From contig JAJDUF010000010.1 in the NCBI GenBank assembly GCA_022826725.1, positions 310,001-374,000 on the forward strand: a DNA stretch of 64,000 nucleotides. Direction: 5' to 3'. The notes beneath the pieces were generated by a model. The model made no database searches. It saw nothing but the letters and a program-made list of their open reading frames with translations, and was not told the origin of the DNA. The translations under genes were made by a program, and so were the position numbers. This document shows, one piece after another, positions 27,925-36,339 of this stretch (its first letter is position 1; each line of letters begins with the position of its first letter). Source of the stretch: Chloroflexota bacterium. Its GTDB lineage: Bacteria; Chloroflexota; UBA11872; UBA12225; JAJDUF01.

Positions 27925-28021
27925 GGGCGTTAGCCCCCTCCCTAACGTCTTGCCCGTGTCCGGCCGTCGCAGCCTGCGGTGGGCAGGTCCAGGTGTTCGA
28001 GGTCATCAAGATGGGCCGGCG

Positions 28022-28609
28022 TCACGGCGCGCTGGGCGGCACCCAGCGCCGCCGCCGCGCCCACGCCAGCGCGACGCTCGACGCCACCGCCATGGTACCC
28101 GCGAGTAGGTTGAACAGGATGTCCTGGGGGTCGAAGACGCGGCTGGGGATAAACGCCTGGATACACTCGTCGAGCAGGCCCAGCGCCGCCGTCGCCAGGA
28201 TGGCGAGCAGGGGCGGTAGAGGGACGCGGCGTCCCTGGCGCGCGCGCTCGACGAGTGCTTCATGGATCAAGATGCCCAGCACGCCGTACTCGATGAGGTG
28301 TGAGCGCTCCGTGATGATCGCCATCCGGGTGAACACCAGCAAGTAGGTGGCCGTGATACCCAGCGCGACGACGATCTCTGCTCCGCCTGGCCGCGTTTTC
28401 ATCCCTTGCGTGATGACGGTCGCCGTCACGAGGATCATGCCGAGGACGAAGAGGACGATGGTGACGTCGAGGGAGGCGTCCAGCAGACCACGCTCGCGCA
28501 GGAACTCGACCAGCGACCGCGCGAGGCCGAGCGTGGAGTAGATCGCCACCACGACGGCCAGTGTCCACAGCCAGAGCCGCCGCTCTCGCGCAGAGGAAAA
28601 GAGAGACAT
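28022..28609 (-). CDS. VanZ-like membrane protein
   Basis: Multi-pass protein with LLDECIQAFIPSRVFDPQDILFNLLAG, a VanZ-like signature. Confidence 0.75.
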   Translation of the reverse strand: MSLFSSARERRLWLWTLAVVVAIYSTLGLARSLVEFLRERGLLDASLDVTIVLFVLGMILVTATVITQGMKTRPGGAEIVVALGITATYLLVFTRMAIITERSHLIEYGVLGILIHEALVERARQGRRVPLPPLLAILATAALGLLDECIQAFIPSRVFDPQDILFNLLAGTMAVASSVALAWARRRRWVPPSAP

Positions 28610-28642
28610 GACCGAAACTGTAGCCGGCGAGGACGCGCGCTG

Positions 28643-30373
28643 TCAGGCGCGGCGCCCGGCCCGTAGTCGCGCCGTGGCCGCCACGTCTGCCTCACCGTCG
28701 TCGGCTCGGATAACAACGCCGTAGTCACGCCGGGCGGTAGCATGGTCGTAATAGCCGCGCCGCACGTCTCGCGCGACCAACGCCGGGGGACGGTCGAGTG
28801 GGTTGCCGTAGCCACCACCGCCGGGCGTCTCCAGGCGCAGGATGTCGCCCGGCTGCATGGGTACGTTCTCGTCTTTCGTGATGTGCGCCGGACGATGCTC
28901 CTTGCCCTGCAAGACAAAGGTGTGCCTGGCACGCTCGGCCGCCCCGCCACCCAGGATGCCGAACGGGGCAAAGCGCCCGCGCTCCCCCAAGAGTGATCCG
29001 GCGGCAAGTCCCCGGAGCAGCCGAAACTCGAAGATGACGCCAAAGCCGCCGCGGCGCAGACCGGCGCCGGCCGATCCTTCCCGGATCGTGTAGCGCGTAA
29101 ACAGGACCGGATAGCGCGCCTCGAAAATCTCCAGTGCCTGGGTGCGGGCGAGGGCAATGGTGGGGTTGCCGTTGGTCAGGCCGTCCGTCAGGTAGTTGCC
29201 CCCGTACCCGCCGCCGATGAACGAGTAGAAGACGTAGGGGTCTAGCTCAGGGTCGTCGCCGCCGACCGAGAGATTGGTCACGGTACCCATCGGCGCCGCA
29301 TAGCAGCGATCGGGAATCGCCTGGCTGAGGGCGCCGAACACCACGTCAATAATGCGCTGACAGACCTCCGAGGCGCAGCCGGCTACGGGCCGCGGCGGCT
29401 GGGCATTGAGGAAGGTCGTCTCCGGCAGGTCGAAGGTGAAGGGGGTGAAGCAGCCGGCATTGATGGGTACGTCGGGGAAGATATGCTTCATGGCGATATA
29501 CACACCTGCCATCGTCGTGCTTCGCACGCTGTTCAGCGGCCCCCGGCAGGGCGGGCTGCTCCGGGAGAAGTCAAGATGCACGTCGCTGCCCTTGACGGTC
29601 AGTTCCAGGTGAATGGCGAGCGGCTCCCACTCGATACCGTCGCTGTCAATATGGTCGGTGAACGCATAGGTGCCGTCGGGAATGGTCTCGATGTGGGAGC
29701 GCATCAACTGCTCCGAGCGCGTCTTCATCTCGGCAATAGCGTCGAACACCGTCTCCTTGCCGTAGCGGTCGAGGAGGGCGGTCAGCCTGTCGGTACCGAC
29801 GTTGAGAGCCGTGATTTTGGCGATGATGTCGCCCTGTCGTTCGGTGGCGACCCGCACGTTCCGTAGGATGATGTCGAGCACGTCCCGATTGAGCCGGCCC
29901 CGGTCCATGATCCGCACCGGGGGCAAGCGCAGCCCTTCCTGATAGACCTCGGTCGCCTGGGTGGAGAAGCCGCCGGGGACCCGGCCGCCGATGTCCGGCC
30001 AGTGCCCACTCGTCGCCACAAAGGCGGTCAGCTGCCCGCGATAGAAGAAGGGCTTCACCATCTTCACGTCCATCAGATGGGTACCGCCCAGGTAGGGGTC
30101 GTTCACGATGTAGACATCGCCGGGCGCAATGTCCGTCACCCATTCGATCACGGAGCGGACGGTGAACTCCATCACGTAGATGAAATTCGGGAGGCCCCGT
30201 GGCCCCTGGATGATGACCTCACCGTTGTCGGGATGGTAAATCCCGCTGGCGCGATCCCACCCGTCGGAGATGACCGGGGAAAAGGCCATCCGCTCCAGGG
30301 TGGCATCCATCTCATCGGCAATCTGCTCCAGACTGCCTTGCAGGACAGCCAAGGTGATCGGATCAACTGCCAT
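28643..30373 (-). CDS. hydantoinase B/oxoprolinase family protein
   Basis: GDVYIVNDPYLGGTHLMDVKMVKPFF, GHWPDIGGRVPGGFS, TPGGGGYGNPLDRPP. Confidence 0.95.
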   Translation of the reverse strand: MAVDPITLAVLQGSLEQIADEMDATLERMAFSPVISDGWDRASGIYHPDNGEVIIQGPRGLPNFIYVMEFTVRSVIEWVTDIAPGDVYIVNDPYLGGTHLMDVKMVKPFFYRGQLTAFVATSGHWPDIGGRVPGGFSTQATEVYQEGLRLPPVRIMDRGRLNRDVLDIILRNVRVATERQGDIIAKITALNVGTDRLTALLDRYGKETVFDAIAEMKTRSEQLMRSHIETIPDGTYAFTDHIDSDGIEWEPLAIHLELTVKGSDVHLDFSRSSPPCRGPLNSVRSTTMAGVYIAMKHIFPDVPINAGCFTPFTFDLPETTFLNAQPPRPVAGCASEVCQRIIDVVFGALSQAIPDRCYAAPMGTVTNLSVGGDDPELDPYVFYSFIGGGYGGNYLTDGLTNGNPTIALARTQALEIFEARYPVLFTRYTIREGSAGAGLRRGGFGVIFEFRLLRGLAAGSLLGERGRFAPFGILGGGAAERARHTFVLQGKEHRPAHITKDENVPMQPGDILRLETPGGGGYGNPLDRPPALVARDVRRGYYDHATARRDYGVVIRADDGEADVAATARLRAGRRA

Positions 30374-30376
30374 GCC

Positions 30377-32467
30377 TCACGCCACCTCCAGGAGGAGATT
30401 CCCCGCCTCGTCCACCGTGGCCGCAATCCCCGGCTCCAGCCAGGTGGTCGTATCCGGCTGCTCGATAATCGCTGGGCCGTCCACCCGCTCGCCCCAGGGG
30501 AGTCGGGCACGCTCATACGTCGGGCACTCGATAAACCGGTCGGTCACGTAGACGGGCCGCGTGCCCTTGTAGGCCTCGTGCAGGGTCGTCGTAGGTCGTG
30601 GTAAGAAGTCCTTGAGCGCCAGGCTGGGCCGCACACCGATCACCGCCGTCCGCAGGTTCAGCAGCCGGATAGGGATGCGTTCCAGTAGCTGGCCCAAGCC
30701 GGCAAAGGACTCCTCGGTCTGCCCATAGCGTTGCAGATAGGCGCTGCGAAAGCTGGCCGCAATCCGCTCGTGAGTCAGCGCGCCGGCCGGCAGCGGCGTG
30801 CGTACCACGTGAGTCTGCCCCTCATACGACAGCTCGGCTTCCCGCACAATGCGAGTCTCCACCAGCGGGAGCGGCTCTTGCCGGAGCAGCGCCCGTCCCG
30901 CCGCTTCATGCGCGGCAAAGCACCGTGCAACCTCGTCCAGGCCCAGGTCTGCGAGGCGCCGGTTCAGCATCGTCACAAAGTCGTGCTGGCGGTCCGCGAT
31001 AGCACAACCCCAGGCCGAGGCAATGCCGGGGGCGTAGGGGACCAATGCCTGCGCTGCTCCCAGCTCGCGGAGGAGCGCGCTGACCAGCAGCGGCCCGGCG
31101 CCGCCGGAGGCGAATAGGGCAAAGTCGCGCGGATCGTGTCCACGATCTACCGAGACGCGCCGCAGGCTCCCCGCGATCCGGTTGGTGGCGACGGTGATGA
31201 TGGCCTGCGCCGCCGCTTCCGGTGCGAGACCGAGCGGCGCACCGACCTGCTCGGCAATCGCCGCCCGGGCGCGGGGCACGTCGAACGCGAGGTCGGCGGC
31301 GCCGCCGATAGGGTAGCCAGGGTTGATCCGGCCCAGCACGAGCTGGGCATCGGTGAACGTTGGTTGGGTGCCGCCGCGGCCGTATCCGACCGGCCCCGGA
31401 TTGGCCCCGGCGCTCTCCGGACCCACCCGCAGGATGCCGCCGGGATCAACGCGAGCGATACTCCCGCCACCCGCGCCGACGGTATGGATGTCAACCATGG
31501 ACACCATGATCGGGATACCGAACTCCAGCTCCATCCCACCGGTCGTCAGCGGCCGGCCACCGACGACCAGCGACACGTCGAGGCTGGTCCCGCCCATGTC
31601 GTAGGTGATGAGGTTCGCCACACCGCTCTGGCCGGCGAGGTTGGCCGCCGCGATGACGCCCGCAGCCGGACCGGAGAGCACCGTATGCACCGGATAGCGT
31701 TGGGCCGCTGCGGCCGACATCATCCCGCCGTTGGACTGCATGATGAACAGTCCGCCGGGGGAGCCGTGACTGCTCAAGCATGCTTGCAGCTTGGCCAAAT
31801 AGCCGCTGACGGTCGGCTGGACGTAGGCGTTGACCGCGGCGGTGCTGGTGCGCTCAAACTCCCGGAACACGGGGAGTACGTCGGCCGAGGCGGTGACGTA
31901 GAGGTCCGGCCAGCGTGCTTCCAAGATGGCTTTCGCCCGTAGCTCGTGGGTGGGGTTGGCATAGGAGTTCATAAAGCTGATGACGATGGCCGCCACTCCC
32001 TCAGCGGCCAGACGCTCACCCACGGCGATGACCTCGGCCTCGGCCAAGGGCGTGAGGACCGCGCCCTCGGCGGAGGTGCGCTCGGTAACTTCGCATCGCA
32101 AGTCCCGCGGGATCAACGGTTCGTAGGAGCCGGTTAGACCGTAGAGGTGCGGCCGGTCGCGGCGCCGTAGCTCAAGGATGTCTCGGAACCCCCGCGTGGC
32201 GATCAACCCGCAGCGGCTCCCCTTCCGCTCCAGGATGGCGTTGGTCGCAACGGTCGTGCCGTGCGTGACCAGCGCGATATGCGGGTAGGAAGTCCGGAGC
32301 GTATCGAGGGCGGCGATCAGCCCGCGTGACTGGTCGCCGGCAGTGGTGGGAACTTTCGCGACGTGCAGCTGGCAACGCTGCTCATCAAACGTCAGGACAT
32401 CGGTGAACGTCCCCCCGATGTCTACGCCCACGAGCATGTCCATAGCCGGTACTCCGTGTCCTAGCAC
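30377..32467 (-). CDS. hydantoinase/oxoprolinase family protein (subunit A)
   Basis: LVGVDIGGTFTDVLTFD, THGTTVATNAILER, MGGTSLDVSLV; adjacent to subunit B. Confidence 0.95.
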   Translation of the reverse strand: MLGHGVPAMDMLVGVDIGGTFTDVLTFDEQRCQLHVAKVPTTAGDQSRGLIAALDTLRTSYPHIALVTHGTTVATNAILERKGSRCGLIATRGFRDILELRRRDRPHLYGLTGSYEPLIPRDLRCEVTERTSAEGAVLTPLAEAEVIAVGERLAAEGVAAIVISFMNSYANPTHELRAKAILEARWPDLYVTASADVLPVFREFERTSTAAVNAYVQPTVSGYLAKLQACLSSHGSPGGLFIMQSNGGMMSAAAAQRYPVHTVLSGPAAGVIAAANLAGQSGVANLITYDMGGTSLDVSLVVGGRPLTTGGMELEFGIPIMVSMVDIHTVGAGGGSIARVDPGGILRVGPESAGANPGPVGYGRGGTQPTFTDAQLVLGRINPGYPIGGAADLAFDVPRARAAIAEQVGAPLGLAPEAAAQAIITVATNRIAGSLRRVSVDRGHDPRDFALFASGGAGPLLVSALLRELGAAQALVPYAPGIASAWGCAIADRQHDFVTMLNRRLADLGLDEVARCFAAHEAAGRALLRQEPLPLVETRIVREAELSYEGQTHVVRTPLPAGALTHERIAASFRSAYLQRYGQTEESFAGLGQLLERIPIRLLNLRTAVIGVRPSLALKDFLPRPTTTLHEAYKGTRPVYVTDRFIECPTYERARLPWGERVDGPAIIEQPDTTTWLEPGIAATVDEAGNLLLEVA

Positions 32468-32594
32468 GGCTGATAGCCTATCCCCAAATCCCGATCATCG
32501 CTACAATAGCGCCTGTCACATGTGTCGCGCTGGCCGCCCGACAGGACGATACCGGCGACAGCATTGTGAACACTCGTGCTGGGAAGAGGCAACC

Positions 32595-33272
32595 ATGTAT
32601 CTCTTGTTGACAGGCTGCGAATACGCCGGGAAAACCACGCTGGCAGCGCAAATCATGGCCTGGGCAGAGCGGACCATCGGAGCCACCGCCCATTTCCACG
32701 ATCATCACACCATCCCCTCGACGGAGTTGTCGCCGGAGGCGCAGGAGTCGCTGCTGGAGCTGCACCCGCAGGCCAAGGAGATGCTCCAGCGCTTCATGAT
32801 CGAGTATCACATCTCGCCGAACTTCTACACCAAGCCCGACCACAACCTGATGGCCCCCTTCATCGAGGAGGCGGTCTATGCGCCGCTCTACTACGGCTAC
32901 GGTGGAGAGCAGAGCGCTGCGCCGGCGCGTAGCCCGGCCGGTCAACGGTCGGAGATGGCCCGCAAAATGGAGCGGCGCATCCTGGACCTTGCACCGGACG
33001 TAGTGCTAGTGCTGGTCAAGGCCTCGCCGGCAGCGATCCGCCAACGAATGCGCGCGCATCCGCACCCGCACCCGGTTGTGCGGGAGCAAGATGTCGAGTA
33101 TGTACTCCGGCGGTTCGAGGAAGAGGTGGCGGCGTCGCTGGTTCAGAAAAGGATCGTGCTCGATACAACCGCGGCGACGGAGGCGGAGACGCTCGACGAA
33201 TTCGTTGCGGCGTATGAGCCGTTTCTGACGAACGAGGATCTCCTGCGGATTCGTCAGCGCCAAGCGCAGTAG
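32595..33272 (+). CDS. P-loop ATP-binding protein (adenylate kinase-like)
   Basis: MYLLLTGCEYAGKTTLAAQI Walker A; ATG at 32595 preceded by GAAGAGG. Confidence 0.75.
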   Translation: MYLLLTGCEYAGKTTLAAQIMAWAERTIGATAHFHDHHTIPSTELSPEAQESLLELHPQAKEMLQRFMIEYHISPNFYTKPDHNLMAPFIEEAVYAPLYYGYGGEQSAAPARSPAGQRSEMARKMERRILDLAPDVVLVLVKASPAAIRQRMRAHPHPHPVVREQDVEYVLRRFEEEVAASLVQKRIVLDTTAATEAETLDEFVAAYEPFLTNEDLLRIRQRQAQ

Positions 33273-33301
33273 TCGGTGAACGAGGCGGAAAGGCGGCGGC
33301 G

Positions 33302-34396
33302 ATGAAGCGTTTTCGCGAGGCACGAGACCGCGGTTGTGCTCACTTGCTGTCGCAACAGCACGCCGATGGCAGTTTCGGCAACCCCGTGCTCGGAGCAATC
33401 GAGTACTACAAGGTCCCGGCCGCCTTCCAAGCATGTGGGCACACCAACGCGGCAAACCGGTTGTGTGCCTGGATTCGCCGGCACGGCATGACCGCAGCCG
33501 GTGATTTCGGGCCGCGGCCCCGGCCGGGGAGCGAGTACGCCGATCTACATGCCGAGTACGCCTACATCTACTACAACTCCTGGGTCATTATCGGGGCACA
33601 CCGCCTCGGGCAGTTTGACCTCTCGCAGCACGGCATGGACTTCCTCCTGGATTTCCAGGATGCAGAGAGCGGTGGGTTCTACTCCAGCCCCAGCAGGCGT
33701 GACGCCCATACCAAGCAGGACCTCTGGGTGGTCAGCGGGGCGGGGCAGGCGGCGCTCTACACCGGCCGGCTGGACATAGCGCGTGGGGTCGGCCGCTGGA
33801 TGCAAACGCTCATGGCGGCCCAGCCCAACTATCCGCAGCAGCTCTACTCGGTCTATAGCCGCGCCGAGGGGCTGCACACCAATCCCGACCCCGCTGATGA
33901 AATCCGCTACGTGATGAGCCGCGACGCCGAGCGGGATCAGTTCTTCTTCCATCCGGGCATCGCCGGGGGCTTCCTGGCACGGCTATACCAGGCGACCGGG
34001 GAAGGCCAGTGGCTGGCGCTGGCCAAGGAATACATGCGCTTCGCAGAGGGGGCCAGCGACTATCTGTTCCGGCTACTGCGTGCAGGGAAGGTGGGCTGGG
34101 CCGCGTCGGTGCTCTATACGCTGACGGGCGAGAGTAAGTACCGGGAGATGGCCGTCCGCGTCGGTGACAACCTCATCGCGGCGCAAGCCGAAGCAGGCTA
34201 CTGGTCGCTGCCAGGAAGCGAAGTGCTCAAGAACGACATCACCGCCGAGATGGTCGTCTGGCTCGACGAGATCACCCAGGCCGTAGAGCACGAGCCACCA
34301 TCCGCCTGGTCTCCTTATGGCCCCCCCGTGGCGGCAGAGGGAAGGCATGTTCCCTCCCCCGTCGCAACGGGGGAGGGTGAGGGTGGGGGTCAGTGA
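33302..34396 (+). CDS. alpha/alpha-toroid-like hypothetical protein
   Basis: GCAHLLSQQHADGSFGN, repeated helical segments; repeat-derived C-terminal tail. Confidence 0.65.
   Translation: MKRFREARDRGCAHLLSQQHADGSFGNPVLGAIEYYKVPAAFQACGHTNAANRLCAWIRRHGMTAAGDFGPRPRPGSEYADLHAEYAYIYYNSWVIIGAHRLGQFDLSQHGMDFLLDFQDAESGGFYSSPSRRDAHTKQDLWVVSGAGQAALYTGRLDIARGVGRWMQTLMAAQPNYPQQLYSVYSRAEGLHTNPDPADEIRYVMSRDAERDQFFFHPGIAGGFLARLYQATGEGQWLALAKEYMRFAEGASDYLFRLLRAGKVGWAASVLYTLTGESKYREMAVRVGDNLIAAQAEAGYWSLPGSEVLKNDITAEMVVWLDEITQAVEHEPPSAWSPYGPPVAAEGRHVPSPVATGEGEGGGQ
34315..34392. repeat. dispersed GC-rich repeat, family B, inside the CDS 3' end
   Basis: TATGGCCCCCCCGTGGCGGCAGAGGGAAGG..CCTCCCCCGTCGCAACGGGGGAGGGTGAGGGTGGGGGTC; inverse orientation relative to 10300-10385. 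Confidence 0.6.
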
Positions 34397-36339
34397 CGAC
34401 ACCAGCCGCGCCCTGTCCTGCCCACCATCATGCGCGTCCAGGGCGGCGCAGGCCACGTATGCGCGTCACTATCGGCGCGCTCGCGCTACCGGTGGCGCTG
34501 GGGCTGCTCGCGGCCGGCGTCGAACTCGTTACCGGGACGCGGCTCGTTGATCCGCTCTCGCTGCTCTTGTTGGGGGTGCTCGTCGGCCTACTACTGGCAT
34601 CGGCAGTGTCCGGCGCCGCCGCCACGTCGGCACCATGGCAGCGGAAGGCGCTCTGGGTCACTGGCACCATTGCCGCCGTCCTGCTGGCGGCCTGGGTCGT
34701 CAGCAACCGGCTATTCGGCCTGTCTACCAGCGCCTGGCGCCCCAGTGAGTTGCTTCTGGCGGGTGTGGGCGGTGCCGCGTTCAGCTTGGGCGCGGCGCTC
34801 TGGGGCCAGCGTAGCGCGGCGTTGGCGCGCCGTGCAGCCAACACGACAAGACGCTGGTATGCCTGGCTACGCACGCACGCGGACGCGGTCTGTATCAGTG
34901 CCAGCGTGGTCGTAGCGCTCGGCTTCCGGGCCAGCATCATGTTCCGCGCGCCGGCGTTTGTGATCGGTGATAGCGGCGCGTATGTGGAGGCTGCGGAGAC
35001 GATCCGCACGACTTTTTCATTCGCACCGTTAAGCTACATCTTTCCGCCCGGCTATTCGACCTTCGTCGCCGGGGTGCAGGGATTGCTCGGTCCCGACTTC
35101 CTCGCAGTGGTCGCCGTCCAACACCTCCTGGGCATTGGCACTGTGCTGCTCACCTATGCCGTCGGGCGAGCGTTTCTCCCACCCCTGCTGGCCTTCTTGC
35201 CAGCGCTCGGCATGGCTGCGAATGGGTATCTCCTCATCATCGAGCATGGCATCTACACGGAGGCGCTGTTCATCCCCCTAGCCCTGCTCTTTGTGCTGCT
35301 CACCGTGCGGATGCTGCACGGCGGCAGCCAGGGTGACAACACCAGCGACGCACAATCCTCTGGAAATCTGTGGCGCAGCTCTGGCCTGCCAATCGTTGCT
35401 GCGGCTGGCGCGGCCCTCGGCTTGGCTGCGCTGACCCGGCTGGTCATCCAGCCGGCACTCATCGCCGTATGCCTGTTGCTGCTGGTGTACGAGGGTGCTC
35501 ACCGCTACCGGACATGGCTGCGTATCCTGGCCTTTGCGACGATCTTTGGGTTAGTGGTGGCCCCATGGCTAGTACACAACTGGCTCCAGTACCGCTATGT
35601 AGGCCTCAGCAACAGCCTGGGACAACAGCTCCTCGTGCGGCTCTGGCAAGAAGAAGGGGTCTATACGTGGGCCAACAGCGCAGCGCACAACCCGGACCTA
35701 CGGCGAGTGCTGGCACTGCTACAGGAATCGAAAGACCGGCACCTCTCGCATTGGGAGGCGTGGCAGAGAGTGGGGACGGAGTTCGGCACCGACCGCACGC
35801 CAGCACTCATTACGGCGGCGACTCTCGATGTGATCTCGCGCAATCCTGCCGGATACCTCGAAAAGACCTGGTTCCGGCTCCAGCGCATGTGGCGCGGCGG
35901 CTTTGCCAAGGAGCGGGTCCACGACCTGTACGATCAACAAGAACTGCTCAACATTCGCTCGCCGATTTTCGGTGTCCACGACGAGTCCGCCGCCATCGCG
36001 GAGCTGGCCGGTAATCGTGTTGATTGGATCACACGTCTCTTCCGACCTGATCTGTTTCCGCCATCGCTCACCCTCTTGCTCACCGTCGTATGTGCCGTGT
36101 CGGCAATCGTGAGTCGTTGGCTACGGCCGGCACTGGTGCCATTGGGGATGGGCGTGGGCCTGCTCTTGGTGCCGGTGCTGATTAATGCCGACCGGGCGCG
36201 GTTCCATCACCCGGCCGAGCCATTCCTGCTGCTGACGTACACCGCCGGCCTGTGGGCTATTGCGTTGGCGCTACGCAGCGTTTGGCAGCGCCTACGTCCC
36301 CGGCGGCCTCGCTACGTTCGCACCGCCGCGACGGCATAG
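34393..36339 (+). CDS. membrane glycosyltransferase-like protein (GT39/GT-C type)
   Basis: Many TM segments; DSGAYVEAAETIR after a TM helix; GTG start overlaps upstream TGA, ATG at 34459 is an alternative. Confidence 0.7.
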   Translation: MTTPAAPCPAHHHARPGRRRPRMRVTIGALALPVALGLLAAGVELVTGTRLVDPLSLLLLGVLVGLLLASAVSGAAATSAPWQRKALWVTGTIAAVLLAAWVVSNRLFGLSTSAWRPSELLLAGVGGAAFSLGAALWGQRSAALARRAANTTRRWYAWLRTHADAVCISASVVVALGFRASIMFRAPAFVIGDSGAYVEAAETIRTTFSFAPLSYIFPPGYSTFVAGVQGLLGPDFLAVVAVQHLLGIGTVLLTYAVGRAFLPPLLAFLPALGMAANGYLLIIEHGIYTEALFIPLALLFVLLTVRMLHGGSQGDNTSDAQSSGNLWRSSGLPIVAAAGAALGLAALTRLVIQPALIAVCLLLLVYEGAHRYRTWLRILAFATIFGLVVAPWLVHNWLQYRYVGLSNSLGQQLLVRLWQEEGVYTWANSAAHNPDLRRVLALLQESKDRHLSHWEAWQRVGTEFGTDRTPALITAATLDVISRNPAGYLEKTWFRLQRMWRGGFAKERVHDLYDQQELLNIRSPIFGVHDESAAIAELAGNRVDWITRLFRPDLFPPSLTLLLTVVCAVSAIVSRWLRPALVPLGMGVGLLLVPVLINADRARFHHPAEPFLLLTYTAGLWAIALALRSVWQRLRPRRPRYVRTAATA

